Part shown: piece by piece, positions 15,960-23,946 of the stretch
How positions within the stretch are numbered: position 1 is the first letter of the stretch
Layout of the letters: every line of letters begins with the position of its first letter
Source of the DNA: Micromonospora wenchangensis
GTDB lineage: Bacteria; Actinomycetota; Actinomycetes; Mycobacteriales; Micromonosporaceae
Assembly: GCF_002210435.1 (NCBI RefSeq)
Contig: NZ_MZMV01000040.1
Span: 1-64,000 of the forward strand
Direction of reading: 5' to 3'
DNA: 64,000 nucleotides
The notes under the pieces: generated by a model
The model's database searches: none
The model's input: the letters and a program-made list of their open reading frames with translations, nothing else
Told to the model about the DNA's origin: nothing
Position numbers and translations under genes: made by a program

Positions 15960-17180
15960 CTAGCCCGGCGCGCCCCCGTCCGCGACCGGTCGGCCGACCA
16001 GCACCGTCGGCGCGCCGGCCACCCGGGTCAGCACCAGGCTGGCCGGATTCTCCCCGGCCAGTCGCAGGTCCCGGCGTAGCTGCTCGGGCGACAACGCCGA
16101 GCCCCGCTTGAGGATCTCCACCCGGCCGACCCGGCGCTCCCGCAGCAGCGCGCGCAGCCGCTTCAGCGAGAACGGCAGCACGTCGACGATCTCCAGACAC
16201 CTGCCGAACGGGGTGGGGCGCGGGGTGTCCGCGTAGAGGTAGGCGATGCTGGGGTCGGCAAGCGTCGCGTCGAGGGTGTCGGCCAGTTCGGCGACCAGGT
16301 GCGCCCGGACCACGGCCGGGTCCGGGTCGTACAGGTAGCGCCGCACCGGCCCGACTCCCGCCTCGACCTCACCCGTGCCGGTCAACAGGTGGGCCCGGGG
16401 TGCGGCGTCGTCGGGCCCCGCCCGCAGCACGGTCGCCCGGCGGGGCACCCCGGCGAGCGGGCCGCCCCAGAGGGCCGCCTCGACCAGGTCGCCGTCGACG
16501 CTCACCCACTCCGCCTCGACGTCGGCCGGGATCCGGGCGTGGTCGATGCCGGGGGCCACCTTCACCACGGTGTGCGGCACCCGTGCGGCCAGCCCGGTGA
16601 CGAAGTCCCACGGCGGCGAGTAGGCGTCCGGGTCGAAGATCCGCCGTCCGGTTCCTGCCCGCCGTCGGGCCGGATCGCAGAACACCGCGTCGACCCGGGT
16701 CACGTCGAACGCCGTCGCGTCGCCGCACTCCACGGTGAACCGCCCGGCCAGCCCGGTGGCCTCGCCGTTCGCGGCGGCCAGCGCGGCGGTGACCGGGTCG
16801 GCCTCCACCCCGTACACCCGGATGCCGGCGCGGGCGGCGGCGAGCGCGTCGGCGCCGAGGCCGCAACCCAGGTCGGCGAGGGTGCGCACCCCGGCGGCGG
16901 CGAGCCGGGCGGCCCGCCGGTCGGCGACCACCAGGCGGGTGGCCTGCTCCAGGCCGGGTCGGGTGAGGAACATCCCGGCCGCTTCCTGGCCGAACTTGCC
17001 GACCGCGCGGCGGCGCAGCTCGGCCTGGGTCAGCGCGGCGGCGGCCAGCCCGGCGGGCACCCCGCGCGAGCGCAGCGCCGCCGCCGCGACCAGCGGGTCG
17101 CCGCCGGCCAGCCCGGCCGCCGCGGCGAGCGCGGCCGACCCCTCGGCGGTACGCAGCGCGGCGAACTGGTCGAGATCCAC
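15960..17180 (-). CDS. Class I SAM-dependent methyltransferase with THUMP-like C-terminal domain
   Basis: A 406-residue protein. Helical N terminus (1-95), then a Rossmann methyltransferase with motif I LADLGCGLGADALAAA, VYGVEADP, VECGDATAF and CDPARR in the motif IV position. The C-terminal domain (about 320-400: EIVDVLPFSLKRLRALLRERRVGRVEILKRGSALSPEQLRRDL) matches the THUMP-like domain of this actinobacterial family. The substrate is probably RNA, by analogy; no proof from sequence. It starts at GTG 17180 with GGGCGG adjacent. The ybaK gene follows 10 bp downstream. Confidence 0.82.
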   Translation of the reverse strand: MDLDQFAALRTAEGSAALAAAAGLAGGDPLVAAAALRSRGVPAGLAAAALTQAELRRRAVGKFGQEAAGMFLTRPGLEQATRLVVADRRAARLAAAGVRTLADLGCGLGADALAAARAGIRVYGVEADPVTAALAAANGEATGLAGRFTVECGDATAFDVTRVDAVFCDPARRRAGTGRRIFDPDAYSPPWDFVTGLAARVPHTVVKVAPGIDHARIPADVEAEWVSVDGDLVEAALWGGPLAGVPRRATVLRAGPDDAAPRAHLLTGTGEVEAGVGPVRRYLYDPDPAVVRAHLVAELADTLDATLADPSIAYLYADTPRPTPFGRCLEIVDVLPFSLKRLRALLRERRVGRVEILKRGSALSPEQLRRDLRLAGENPASLVLTRVAGAPTVLVGRPVADGGAPG

Positions 17181-17314
17181 CCGCCCATTGTCCGGTCCTC
17201 CCGGCCGATCGAACCGGGTGGGCCGAGGTTGCGGTGTCGGAGCGGTGTGGTCACCGCGACATCGCCACCCTTGAGCTGATCATGGCTCCGTCGGGCGACA
17301 CGAAGGGCGGCAGA

Positions 17315-17386
17315 TTGGCACTCTCCTTGACGGAGTGCTAGCCGAGGAATAACCTGCGATTAGCACTCTCACCCCGAGGGTGCCAG
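17315..17386 (+). promoter_or_regulatory. groES promoter flanked by two CIRCE operators
   Basis: CIRCE 1 at 17315-17341 (TTGGCACTC, 9 bp, GAGTGCTAG) and CIRCE 2 at 17360-17386 (TTAGCACTC, 9 bp, GGGTGCCAG). Between and overlapping them lies TTGACG (17327-17332), a 17-bp spacer, and TAACCT (17350-17355). CIRCE 1 covers the -35 and CIRCE 2 covers the start site, the classic HrcA repression layout. Confidence 0.88.
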
Positions 17387-17528
17387 CGTCCGGGCCATCC
17401 GGTCCGGGTGCTGAACGCCAGGCGGACCGGCACCCGCGACGACGGCCCCGCCCGGTGGCATGTGGCAGATTGACGCTGGTCGGACTCTCGGCCGGCAACG
17501 AAACCAAGTACCCCAGGAGGGTATGCCC

Positions 17529-17837
17529 GTGACTACCGCGACCAAGGTTGCGATCAAGCCGCTCGAGGACCGGATCGTGGTCCAGGCGAACGAGGCTGAG
17601 ACCACCACGGCGTCGGGCATCGTGATCCCCGACACCGCCAAGGAGAAGCCGCAGGAGGGCACCGTCCTCGCCGTCGGCCCCGGCCGGATCGACGACAAGG
17701 GCAACCGCGTGCCGCTCGACGTCAAGGTCGGCGACACCGTCCTCTACTCGAAGTACGGCGGCACCGAGATCAAGTACGCCGGCGAGGAGTACCTGGTGCT
17801 CTCCGCCCGCGACGTTCTCGCGGTCATCGAGAAGTAA
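17529..17837 (+). CDS. groES: Co-chaperonin GroES
   Basis: 102 residues from GTG 17529. The AGGAGG at 17515-17520 is 8 nt from this GTG and only 2 nt from the alternative ATG at 17523, so GTG is preferred. KVAIKPLEDRIVVQ, the mobile loop EAETTTASGIVIPDTAKEKPQEG and YSKYGGTEIKYAGEEYLVLSARDVLAVI are all intact. It caps GroEL for protein folding. HrcA/CIRCE-controlled and co-transcribed with groEL1. Confidence 0.97.
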   Translation: MTTATKVAIKPLEDRIVVQANEAETTTASGIVIPDTAKEKPQEGTVLAVGPGRIDDKGNRVPLDVKVGDTVLYSKYGGTEIKYAGEEYLVLSARDVLAVIEK

Positions 17838-17852
17838 CCAACCGATTCCCGT

Positions 17853-17892
17853 GTCGTCGCCCCGGTCCGGCTCGCCGGGCCGGGGCGACGAC
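17853..17892 (+). ncRNA. Intercistronic stem-loop between groES and groEL1
   Basis: 18-bp arms at 17853-17870 and 17875-17892 with one mismatch and a CTCG loop, ending 17 nt before the groEL ATG. It could be an mRNA processing site or partial terminator; similar processing between groES and groEL is known in other bacteria. Confidence 0.6.
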
Positions 17893-17909
17893 GCTTCGAA
17901 GGGACATTC

Positions 17910-19556
17910 ATGGCGAAGATCCTGAGCTTCTCGGACGACGCCCGGCACCTGCTGGAGCACGGTGTCAACGCCCTCGCGGACGCGGTCAAGGTCACCCTCG
18001 GCCCGCGCGGGCGCAACGTCGTCCTGGACAAGAAATTCGGTGCGCCGACGATCACCAACGATGGTGTGACCATCGCCAAGGAGATCGAGCTCACCAACCC
18101 GTACGAGAACCTCGGCGCGCAGCTGGTCAAGGAGGTGGCGACGAAGACCAACGACGTCGCCGGCGACGGGACCACCACCGCGACCGTGCTGGCCCAGGCG
18201 ATGGTCCGCGAGGGCCTGCGCAACGTGGCCGCCGGGGCCAACCCGACAGGCCTCAAGCGGGGCGTCGACGCGGCGGCCACCAAGGTCTCCGAGTCGCTGC
18301 TCGGCCGGGCCGTCGAGGTGGCCGACAAGAAGTCGATCGCGCACGTCGCGACGATCTCGGCGCAGGACGCCACCATCGGTGAGCTGATCGCCGAGGCGAT
18401 GGAGCGGGTCGGCCGCGACGGTGTCATCACCGTCGAGGAGGGCTCCACCCTCACCACCGAGCTGGAGGTGACCGAGGGTCTCCAGTTCGACAAGGGCTTC
18501 ATCTCGCCGAACTTCGTCACCGACTCGGAGTCGCAGGAGTCGGTGCTGGAGGACCCGTACATCCTCATCACCACGCAGAAGATCTCGGCGATCGAGGAGC
18601 TGCTGCCGCTGCTGGAGAAGGTCCTCCAGAACAACAAGCCGCTGCTGATCGTCGCCGAGGACGTCGAGGGCCAGGCGCTGTCCACCCTGGTGGTCAACGC
18701 GATCCGCAAGACCATCAAGGTCTGCGCGGTCAAGGCCCCCGGTTTCGGTGACCGCCGCAAGGCGATGCTCCAGGACATGGCGATCATGACCGGCGCCGAG
18801 CTGGTCGCCCCGGAGCTGGGCTACCGGCTCGACCAGGTCGGCCTGGAGGCGCTCGGCACCGCCCGGCGCGTCGTGGTCGACAAGGAGAACACCACGGTCG
18901 TCGACGGCGGTGGCAAGTCCGCCGAGGTCGCCGACCGGGTCGCCCAGATCCGCAAGGAGATCGAGGCGTCCGACTCCGACTGGGACCGGGAGAAGCTGGC
19001 CGAGCGGCTGGCGAAGCTGTCCGGCGGCATCGCGGTCATCAAGGCGGGCGCGGCGACCGAGGTCGAGATGAAGGAGCGCAAGCACCGCATCGAGGACGCG
19101 ATCGCCGCCACCAAGGCCGCGGTCGAGGAGGGGACGGTTCCCGGCGGCGGTGCCGCGCTGGCCCAGATCCGCTCGGTGCTCGACGACGACCTCGGCCTGA
19201 CCGGTGACGAGAAGGTCGGTGTCTCGATCGTGCGCAAGGCGCTGGTCGAGCCGCTGCGCTGGATCGCCCAGAACGCCGGCCACGACGGCTACGTGGTGGT
19301 GGAGAAGGTCGCCGGCCAGGACTGGGGCCAGGGCCTCGACGCCGCCAAGGGCGAGTACGTCGACCTGGTGAAGTCCGGCATCATCGACCCGGTGAAGGTG
19401 ACCCGCAACGCGGTCACCAACGCCGCGTCGATCGCCGGTCTCCTGCTGACCACCGAGAGCCTGGTGGTCGAGAAGCCGGAGCAGCCGGAGCCGGCCGCCG
19501 CCGGTGGGCACGGCCACGGCCACGGTCACGGCCACCAGCACGGCCCGGGTTTCTGA
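17910..19556 (+). CDS. groL1: Chaperonin GroEL1 with histidine-rich C terminus
   Basis: A 548-residue Hsp60. TLGPRGRNVVLDK, DGVTIAKEIEL, the ATP-binding GDGTTTATVLAQ, and EGTVPGGGAAL are intact. The C terminus is GHGHGHGHGHQHGPGF instead of the usual GGM repeats. Linkage to groES plus a His-rich tail is characteristic of actinobacterial GroEL1, whose M. tuberculosis counterpart has specialised roles; the GGM-type GroEL2 is normally elsewhere. Start ATG 17910 with AAGGGA 6 nt upstream. Confidence 0.96.
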   Translation: MAKILSFSDDARHLLEHGVNALADAVKVTLGPRGRNVVLDKKFGAPTITNDGVTIAKEIELTNPYENLGAQLVKEVATKTNDVAGDGTTTATVLAQAMVREGLRNVAAGANPTGLKRGVDAAATKVSESLLGRAVEVADKKSIAHVATISAQDATIGELIAEAMERVGRDGVITVEEGSTLTTELEVTEGLQFDKGFISPNFVTDSESQESVLEDPYILITTQKISAIEELLPLLEKVLQNNKPLLIVAEDVEGQALSTLVVNAIRKTIKVCAVKAPGFGDRRKAMLQDMAIMTGAELVAPELGYRLDQVGLEALGTARRVVVDKENTTVVDGGGKSAEVADRVAQIRKEIEASDSDWDREKLAERLAKLSGGIAVIKAGAATEVEMKERKHRIEDAIAATKAAVEEGTVPGGGAALAQIRSVLDDDLGLTGDEKVGVSIVRKALVEPLRWIAQNAGHDGYVVVEKVAGQDWGQGLDAAKGEYVDLVKSGIIDPVKVTRNAVTNAASIAGLLLTTESLVVEKPEQPEPAAAGGHGHGHGHGHQHGPGF

Positions 19557-19574
19557 CCCGGTAGTACGCCTAGC

Positions 19575-19610
19575 TCAGGGCGCACCGTCGACGTCGGCGG
19601 TGCGCCCTGA
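19575..19610 (+). terminator. Terminator of groES-groEL1
   Basis: Perfect 13-bp stem TCAGGGCGCACCG / CGGTGCGCCCTGA with a 10-nt loop, 18 nt after the groEL stop. Confidence 0.7.
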
Positions 19611-19685
19611 CGCGTACGGTGACCGCTGCTTACGGAACGGTGACGTGGTTGGCGGCCGGACCGGTCGATCGACGACACTGGCCGG

Positions 19686-21431
19686 ATGAGCACCACCCCC
19701 CGTGGCTTCGCCGCGCTGGCCGGGGTCACCGCCGCCGTGGTGGCCATCGGTGTCGCCGAGCCGGTCGCCGTCCTCACCGGTCCCCGCTCCGCCCCGCTGA
19801 TCGCGGTCGGCGGGGTGGTCGTCGACACGGTCCCCGAGCCGCTCAAGCAGTTCGCCATCGACGTCTTCGGCAGGTACGACAAGATCGCCCTACTGGTCGG
19901 CACGGCGGTGCTGCTGGCGGCGTTCGCCGCCGGGATCGGTGTGCTCGCCGTGCGTCGGCTCGCGGTCGGGCTGGTGGGCATCGCGGCGTTCACCGGGCTC
20001 GGTGTCGCCGCCGCGCTCACCCGGGCCGGCGCGGATGCCGCCGACGCGCTCCCCGCCCTGGTCGGCGGGGGGTTGGGCGGGCTGGTGCTCTGGGCCTTCG
20101 TGGCCGGTCCCTGGCAGCTCGACCCCTGGCCCTGGCAGCCGCCCACCCCGCTGCCCGCCACCCCGCCGGCCTCTACCGGGCCGTCCCCGGCGGAGACGTC
20201 GCCCGCCGCCGGGCCGCTCGGGGCCGGTACCGCGCCGGCCGTCGGGTCCTCCGCGGCCGGTGGTGCGCCGGCCGGCGGATCGGCGGCGGGCGGCGGGCCG
20301 GGTGTGCCGGCGGGTCCGGACGACGGGCCGCCGGCCGGGTGGGAGCCGTTGGAGTCGACCGACCCGGAGTCCCGGCGGCGGTTCCTGCGCGGTGCGGGCC
20401 TGCTCGCGGGCGCGGCGACCGTGGTGGGGCTGGGCGGGCACTGGCTCGCCGGGCGACGGGGGGTGTCGGCGGCCCGGCAGGCGGTGGCGTTGCCCACCCC
20501 GTCGGCGGTGGCGCCCACGGTGCCGGCCGGCGCGGACCTGTCCCTGGCCCAGCTCGCCCCCTACACCACGCCGAACGGCGGCTTCTACCGGATCGACACG
20601 GCGCTGGTGGTGCCGCAGGTCGACCCGGAGACCTGGCGGTTGCGCATCCACGGTCGGGTGCGCAACCCGATCGAGCTGACCTTCGCCGAGTTGCTCGCCC
20701 GCCCGATGGTGGAGCGGTACGTCACCCTGGCCTGCGTCTCCAACGAGGTGGGCGGTGACCTGATCGGCAACGCCCGCTGGCTGGGCGTGCCGATCAAGGA
20801 GCTGCTCGACGAGGCGGGGCCGGAGGAGGGGGCCGACCAGGTGGTCGGCCGGTCGGTCGACGGTTGGACCTGCGGCACCCCGACGGCGGCGCTGCGCGAC
20901 GGGCGGGACGCCCTGCTGGCGGTGGGGATGAACGGCGAGCCGCTGCCCGTCGAGCACGGCTTCCCGGTGCGGATGGTGGTGCCGGGCCTCTACGGGTACG
21001 TGTCGGCCTGCAAGTGGGTGACCGAGCTGGAATTGACCAGCTTCGCCGACTTCGACGCGTACTGGGTGCCGCGTGGCTGGTCGGCGCAGGGGCCGGTGAA
21101 GACGCAGTCGCGGATCGACACCCCGCGCGCACGTAATCGGCTCACCGCCGGCGAGGTGACGGTGGCCGGGGTGGCCTGGGCGCAGCACCGGGGGATCAGC
21201 CGGGTCGAGGTACGCGTCGACGGTGGCGCGTGGCAGGAGGCGACCCTCGCCCCGACGGTGTCGGTGGACACCTGGGTGCAGTGGTCGTGGCGGTGGCCGG
21301 CGATCCCGGGTGAGCACACCCTCCAGGTGCGGGCGACCGACCGGGACGGCGGGACGCAGACCCCGTTGACCGCCCCGGTGGCCCCGGACGGGGCGACCGG
21401 CTGGCACAGCGTCACAGTCACCGTGCGCTAA
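19686..21431 (+). CDS. Membrane molybdopterin-dependent oxidoreductase (sulfite oxidase family)
   Basis: A 581-residue protein. Four predicted TM helices (about 9-30, 68-88, 93-112, 122-140) and an Ala/Gly/Pro-rich linker are followed by SRRRFLR at 229-235, immediately before a fifth hydrophobic segment (236-252). The C-terminal half is a sulfite-oxidase-type Mo-cofactor domain (about 290-460), with the likely Mo-ligating cysteine C350 in TLACVSNEVGGDLIGN, then an Ig-like dimerisation domain. The catalytic part would be outside the membrane. The internal twin-arginine motif suggests Tat export of the cofactor-loaded domain after Sec insertion of the first helices. Electron donor and acceptor unknown. 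Confidence 0.88.
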   Translation: MSTTPRGFAALAGVTAAVVAIGVAEPVAVLTGPRSAPLIAVGGVVVDTVPEPLKQFAIDVFGRYDKIALLVGTAVLLAAFAAGIGVLAVRRLAVGLVGIAAFTGLGVAAALTRAGADAADALPALVGGGLGGLVLWAFVAGPWQLDPWPWQPPTPLPATPPASTGPSPAETSPAAGPLGAGTAPAVGSSAAGGAPAGGSAAGGGPGVPAGPDDGPPAGWEPLESTDPESRRRFLRGAGLLAGAATVVGLGGHWLAGRRGVSAARQAVALPTPSAVAPTVPAGADLSLAQLAPYTTPNGGFYRIDTALVVPQVDPETWRLRIHGRVRNPIELTFAELLARPMVERYVTLACVSNEVGGDLIGNARWLGVPIKELLDEAGPEEGADQVVGRSVDGWTCGTPTAALRDGRDALLAVGMNGEPLPVEHGFPVRMVVPGLYGYVSACKWVTELELTSFADFDAYWVPRGWSAQGPVKTQSRIDTPRARNRLTAGEVTVAGVAWAQHRGISRVEVRVDGGAWQEATLAPTVSVDTWVQWSWRWPAIPGEHTLQVRATDRDGGTQTPLTAPVAPDGATGWHSVTVTVR

Positions 21432-21504
21432 TTTCCGGCAACCGCAAGTCATCAAGAGTGATCAATGTTCGGATAGCCGAAAATTCCACGGTGATATCGA
21501 GGGT

Positions 21505-21558
21505 TGAGGCTGTGGGAGCGCTCCCGTAACATACCTGACGCGACTGTTAACGTTAACC
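21505..21558 (+). promoter_or_regulatory. GH62 promoter with two palindromic LacI-family operators
   Basis: TTGAGG (21505-21510), 17-bp spacer, TAACAT (21528-21533). The spacer holds the palindrome GGGAGCGCTCCC (21515-21526), matching the CebR cello-oligosaccharide operator of streptomycetes. A second palindrome, GTTAACGTTAAC (21546-21557), lies at about +5. Both have the central CG typical of LacI-family sites. Confidence 0.7.
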
Positions 21559-21611
21559 TAACAACGGCCACCACCAATGTGCAGGTCGCCATCCCGTCAG
21601 GAGGGTGCTTT

Positions 21612-23063
21612 ATGTCCAGATCCAGATCGGCCAATGTTGGCCTGATCTCGGCCGGTGTCGCGTTGCTGGCGTCGGCGTCGGTGGTCACCGCGCTGCCGGC
21701 CGGCGCGGCGGCGGCGGGCTGCTCGGTGAACTACACGGTCTCCTCGGAGTGGGGCGGCGGCTTCGGCGCCAACGTCGCCATCACCAACCTGGGCGACGCG
21801 CTGAGCAGTTGGACGCTGACCTGGTCCTTCGGTTCCGGGCAGTCGGTGACGCAGGCGTGGAACGCCACCGTGACGCAGAGCGGTTCGGCGGTGACCGCCA
21901 AGAACGTGAGCTACAACGGCGCGATCCCGACCAACGGCTCGGTGTCGTTCGGTTTCAACGGGGCCTGGACGTCCAGCAACCCCGTCCCGACGAGCTTCGC
22001 GCTCAACGGGGTGGCCTGCAACGGCGGCACGACGCCCACCAACCCGCCCACCACGCCGCCGACGACCGCGCCCCCCACCACCACGCCGCCGCCCACCACC
22101 CCGCCGCCGACGACGCCGCCGCCGACCACCCCGCCGCCGACGGGCAACTGCTCCCTGCCGACGACCTACCGCTGGTCGTCGACCGGCCCGCTGGCGCAGC
22201 CGAAGGCCGGCTGGGCGTCACTCAAGGACTTCACCATCGCCCCCTACCAGGGCAAGCAGTTGGTGTACGCCACGACGCACAGCAGCAGCGCCACCGGCGG
22301 CTGGGGTTCGATGAACTTCGGCCTGGTCGACAACCTCAACCAGCTCGCCACGGCCCCTCAGAACACCATGAGCCAGAGCACCGTCGCGCCGTCGCTGTTC
22401 TACTTCGCGCCGAAGAACATCTGGATTCTCGCCCACCAGTGGGGCCCGACGTCGTTCTCGTACCGCACGTCGACCAACCCGGCCAACGCCAACGGCTGGT
22501 CGGCCGCGCAGACCCTGTCGACCGCGAAGATCACCGACTCCGGCACCGGCGTGATCGACCAGACGATCATCGGCGACGACCAGAACATGTACCTGTTCTT
22601 CGCCGGCGACAACGGCAAGATCTACCGCCAGATCATGCCGATCGGGAACTTCCCGGGCAGCTTCGGCTCCAACTACACCACCATCATGAGCGACACCTCG
22701 GAGAACATCTTCGAGGCGCCGCAGGTATACAAGGTCGCGGGCCGCAACCAGTACCTGATGATCATCGAGGCCAGGACCAGCGGCTGGGAGCGCTACTTCC
22801 GCTCGTTCACGGCGACCAGCCTGGGCGGCACCTGGACGCCGAACGCGACGACCTACAACAACCCGTTCGCGGGCAAGGCCAACAGCGGTGCCACCTGGAC
22901 CAACGACATCAGCCACGGCGAGCTGCTGCGCACCAGCGCGGACCAGACGAACACGATCGACCCGTGCAACCTGCAGCTGCTGTACCAGGGCCGCGCCACG
23001 AACTCGGGCGGTGACTACGGCCTCCTGCCGTACCGGCCGGGTCTGCTGACCCTGCAGCGCTGA
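21612..23063 (+). CDS. Secreted CBM2-GH62 alpha-L-arabinofuranosidase
   Basis: A 483-residue secreted enzyme removing arabinose side chains from arabinoxylan. Signal peptide 1-35 (cleavage near AGAAAA). CBM2 cellulose/xylan-binding module about 36-137 with the C37/C136 pair and exposed Trp. A Pro/Thr linker covers 140-178. The GH62 five-blade domain (about 180-483) has the likely catalytic base D206 in LKDFTIAPYQGKQ and acid E368 in IFEAPQVYK. ATG 21612 has AGGAGGGT upstream. Regulation by a CebR-like and a second LacI-type repressor is inferred from the promoter. It fits functionally with the xylose importer at 12-15 kb. Confidence 0.93.
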   Translation: MSRSRSANVGLISAGVALLASASVVTALPAGAAAAGCSVNYTVSSEWGGGFGANVAITNLGDALSSWTLTWSFGSGQSVTQAWNATVTQSGSAVTAKNVSYNGAIPTNGSVSFGFNGAWTSSNPVPTSFALNGVACNGGTTPTNPPTTPPTTAPPTTTPPPTTPPPTTPPPTTPPPTGNCSLPTTYRWSSTGPLAQPKAGWASLKDFTIAPYQGKQLVYATTHSSSATGGWGSMNFGLVDNLNQLATAPQNTMSQSTVAPSLFYFAPKNIWILAHQWGPTSFSYRTSTNPANANGWSAAQTLSTAKITDSGTGVIDQTIIGDDQNMYLFFAGDNGKIYRQIMPIGNFPGSFGSNYTTIMSDTSENIFEAPQVYKVAGRNQYLMIIEARTSGWERYFRSFTATSLGGTWTPNATTYNNPFAGKANSGATWTNDISHGELLRTSADQTNTIDPCNLQLLYQGRATNSGGDYGLLPYRPGLLTLQR

Positions 23064-23170
23064 CGGCGTGACGCAGGTGCGACCCCGCTGTTCCTGACTC
23101 CCGCGACCGGCGGCGAACGCCGTACCGGTTGAGCCGCGCGACGGCTCGGAGCAGGATCGGGTGGAATGAA

Positions 23171-23201
23171 GGGGCGGGTCCGGCCATGCCGGGCCCGCCC
23201 C
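23171..23201 (+). terminator. Terminator of the GH62 gene
   Basis: 13-bp stem with one G-U type mismatch (23171-23183 / 23189-23201), 5-nt loop, followed by GCTTCTC. Confidence 0.6.
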
Positions 23202-23248
23202 GCTTCTCGTACCCGGTCGGCCCGGCGTCGTGACCATGGGCCGGGAAA

Positions 23249-23289
23249 CGACGAGGCCGCGCTCCGGAGATCGGAGTGCGGCCTCGTCG
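23249..23289 (-). terminator. Terminator of the whiB3-like gene
   Basis: 18-bp arms (23249-23266 / 23272-23289, one mismatch), 5-nt loop, just past the - strand whiB stop at 23306. Confidence 0.6.
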
Positions 23290-23305
23290 AGGTGTGGTGG
23301 GTCGG

Positions 23306-23689
23306 TCAGGCGATCTTGCGCTGGGCCGGTACGGCGGTCTTGTGCGAAGCGCCGAGCCGGGCCTCCATGCGGGCGATGTCCACCCGGGTCTGCCGGCGGT
23401 CGGCCAGGTCCTCCCAGCCCAGGGCGAGCAGCCGCAGCCGCTCGGACTCGCTGAGGCCGCCCCAGACGCCGTACGGCTCCCGCACGGACAGGGCGTGCGC
23501 CGCGCACTCGGCCCGCACGGGGCAGGCCTGGCAGACGGACTTCGCGCCGGACTCCCGGCGCAGTCGGGACGAACCGCGCTCGCCGTCCGGGTGGAAGAAC
23601 TGCGCGCTGTCCCGGCCCCGACAGGCGCCGAGACGCTGCCAGTCCCACAGGTCGACGATGGGTCCGGGCAGTCTACGTACGTTCGACAT
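23306..23689 (-). CDS. whiB3: WhiB3/WblA-like iron-sulfur transcriptional regulator
   Basis: A 127-residue WhiB protein. The four cluster cysteines are C23, C53, C56 and C62 (CRGRD, CQACPVRAEC), followed by GVWGG at 74-78 and a basic C-terminal tail. LPGPIVDLWDWQ plus CRGRDSAQFFHPDGERG matches the WhiB3/WblA branch rather than WhiB1 or WhiB7. Members bind a redox- and NO-sensitive [4Fe-4S] cluster and act with sigma factors. ATG 23689 is preferred: GGAGGAGGGG lies just upstream. It is divergent from the BldM-like gene, as in the WhiB3 neighbourhood of other actinobacteria. Confidence 0.9.
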   Translation of the reverse strand: MSNVRRLPGPIVDLWDWQRLGACRGRDSAQFFHPDGERGSSRLRRESGAKSVCQACPVRAECAAHALSVREPYGVWGGLSESERLRLLALGWEDLADRRQTRVDIARMEARLGASHKTAVPAQRKIA

Positions 23690-23946
23690 CAGCACCCCTC
23701 CTCCCGCGCGGCACCGCGGAGATCCTCGTTGAACCGGCGTCCGGGCTGTGGTCCGCGCTGGCGTACCCCGTTTCCGGCGTGGAGCCTCGGTACCCGAACC
23801 CTCGCCGACTCACACGTGTTGAGATCGAAAACCCGAAGCCTCCTGCGGCATATGACCCAAATGTCGGAAAAGTTCAGAGGATTGCCCGGAACCTCCTCCC
23901 CGGTGGACCCCGTCATGGTCTGCTCGTGTCCGGAGAGGAGACCACC

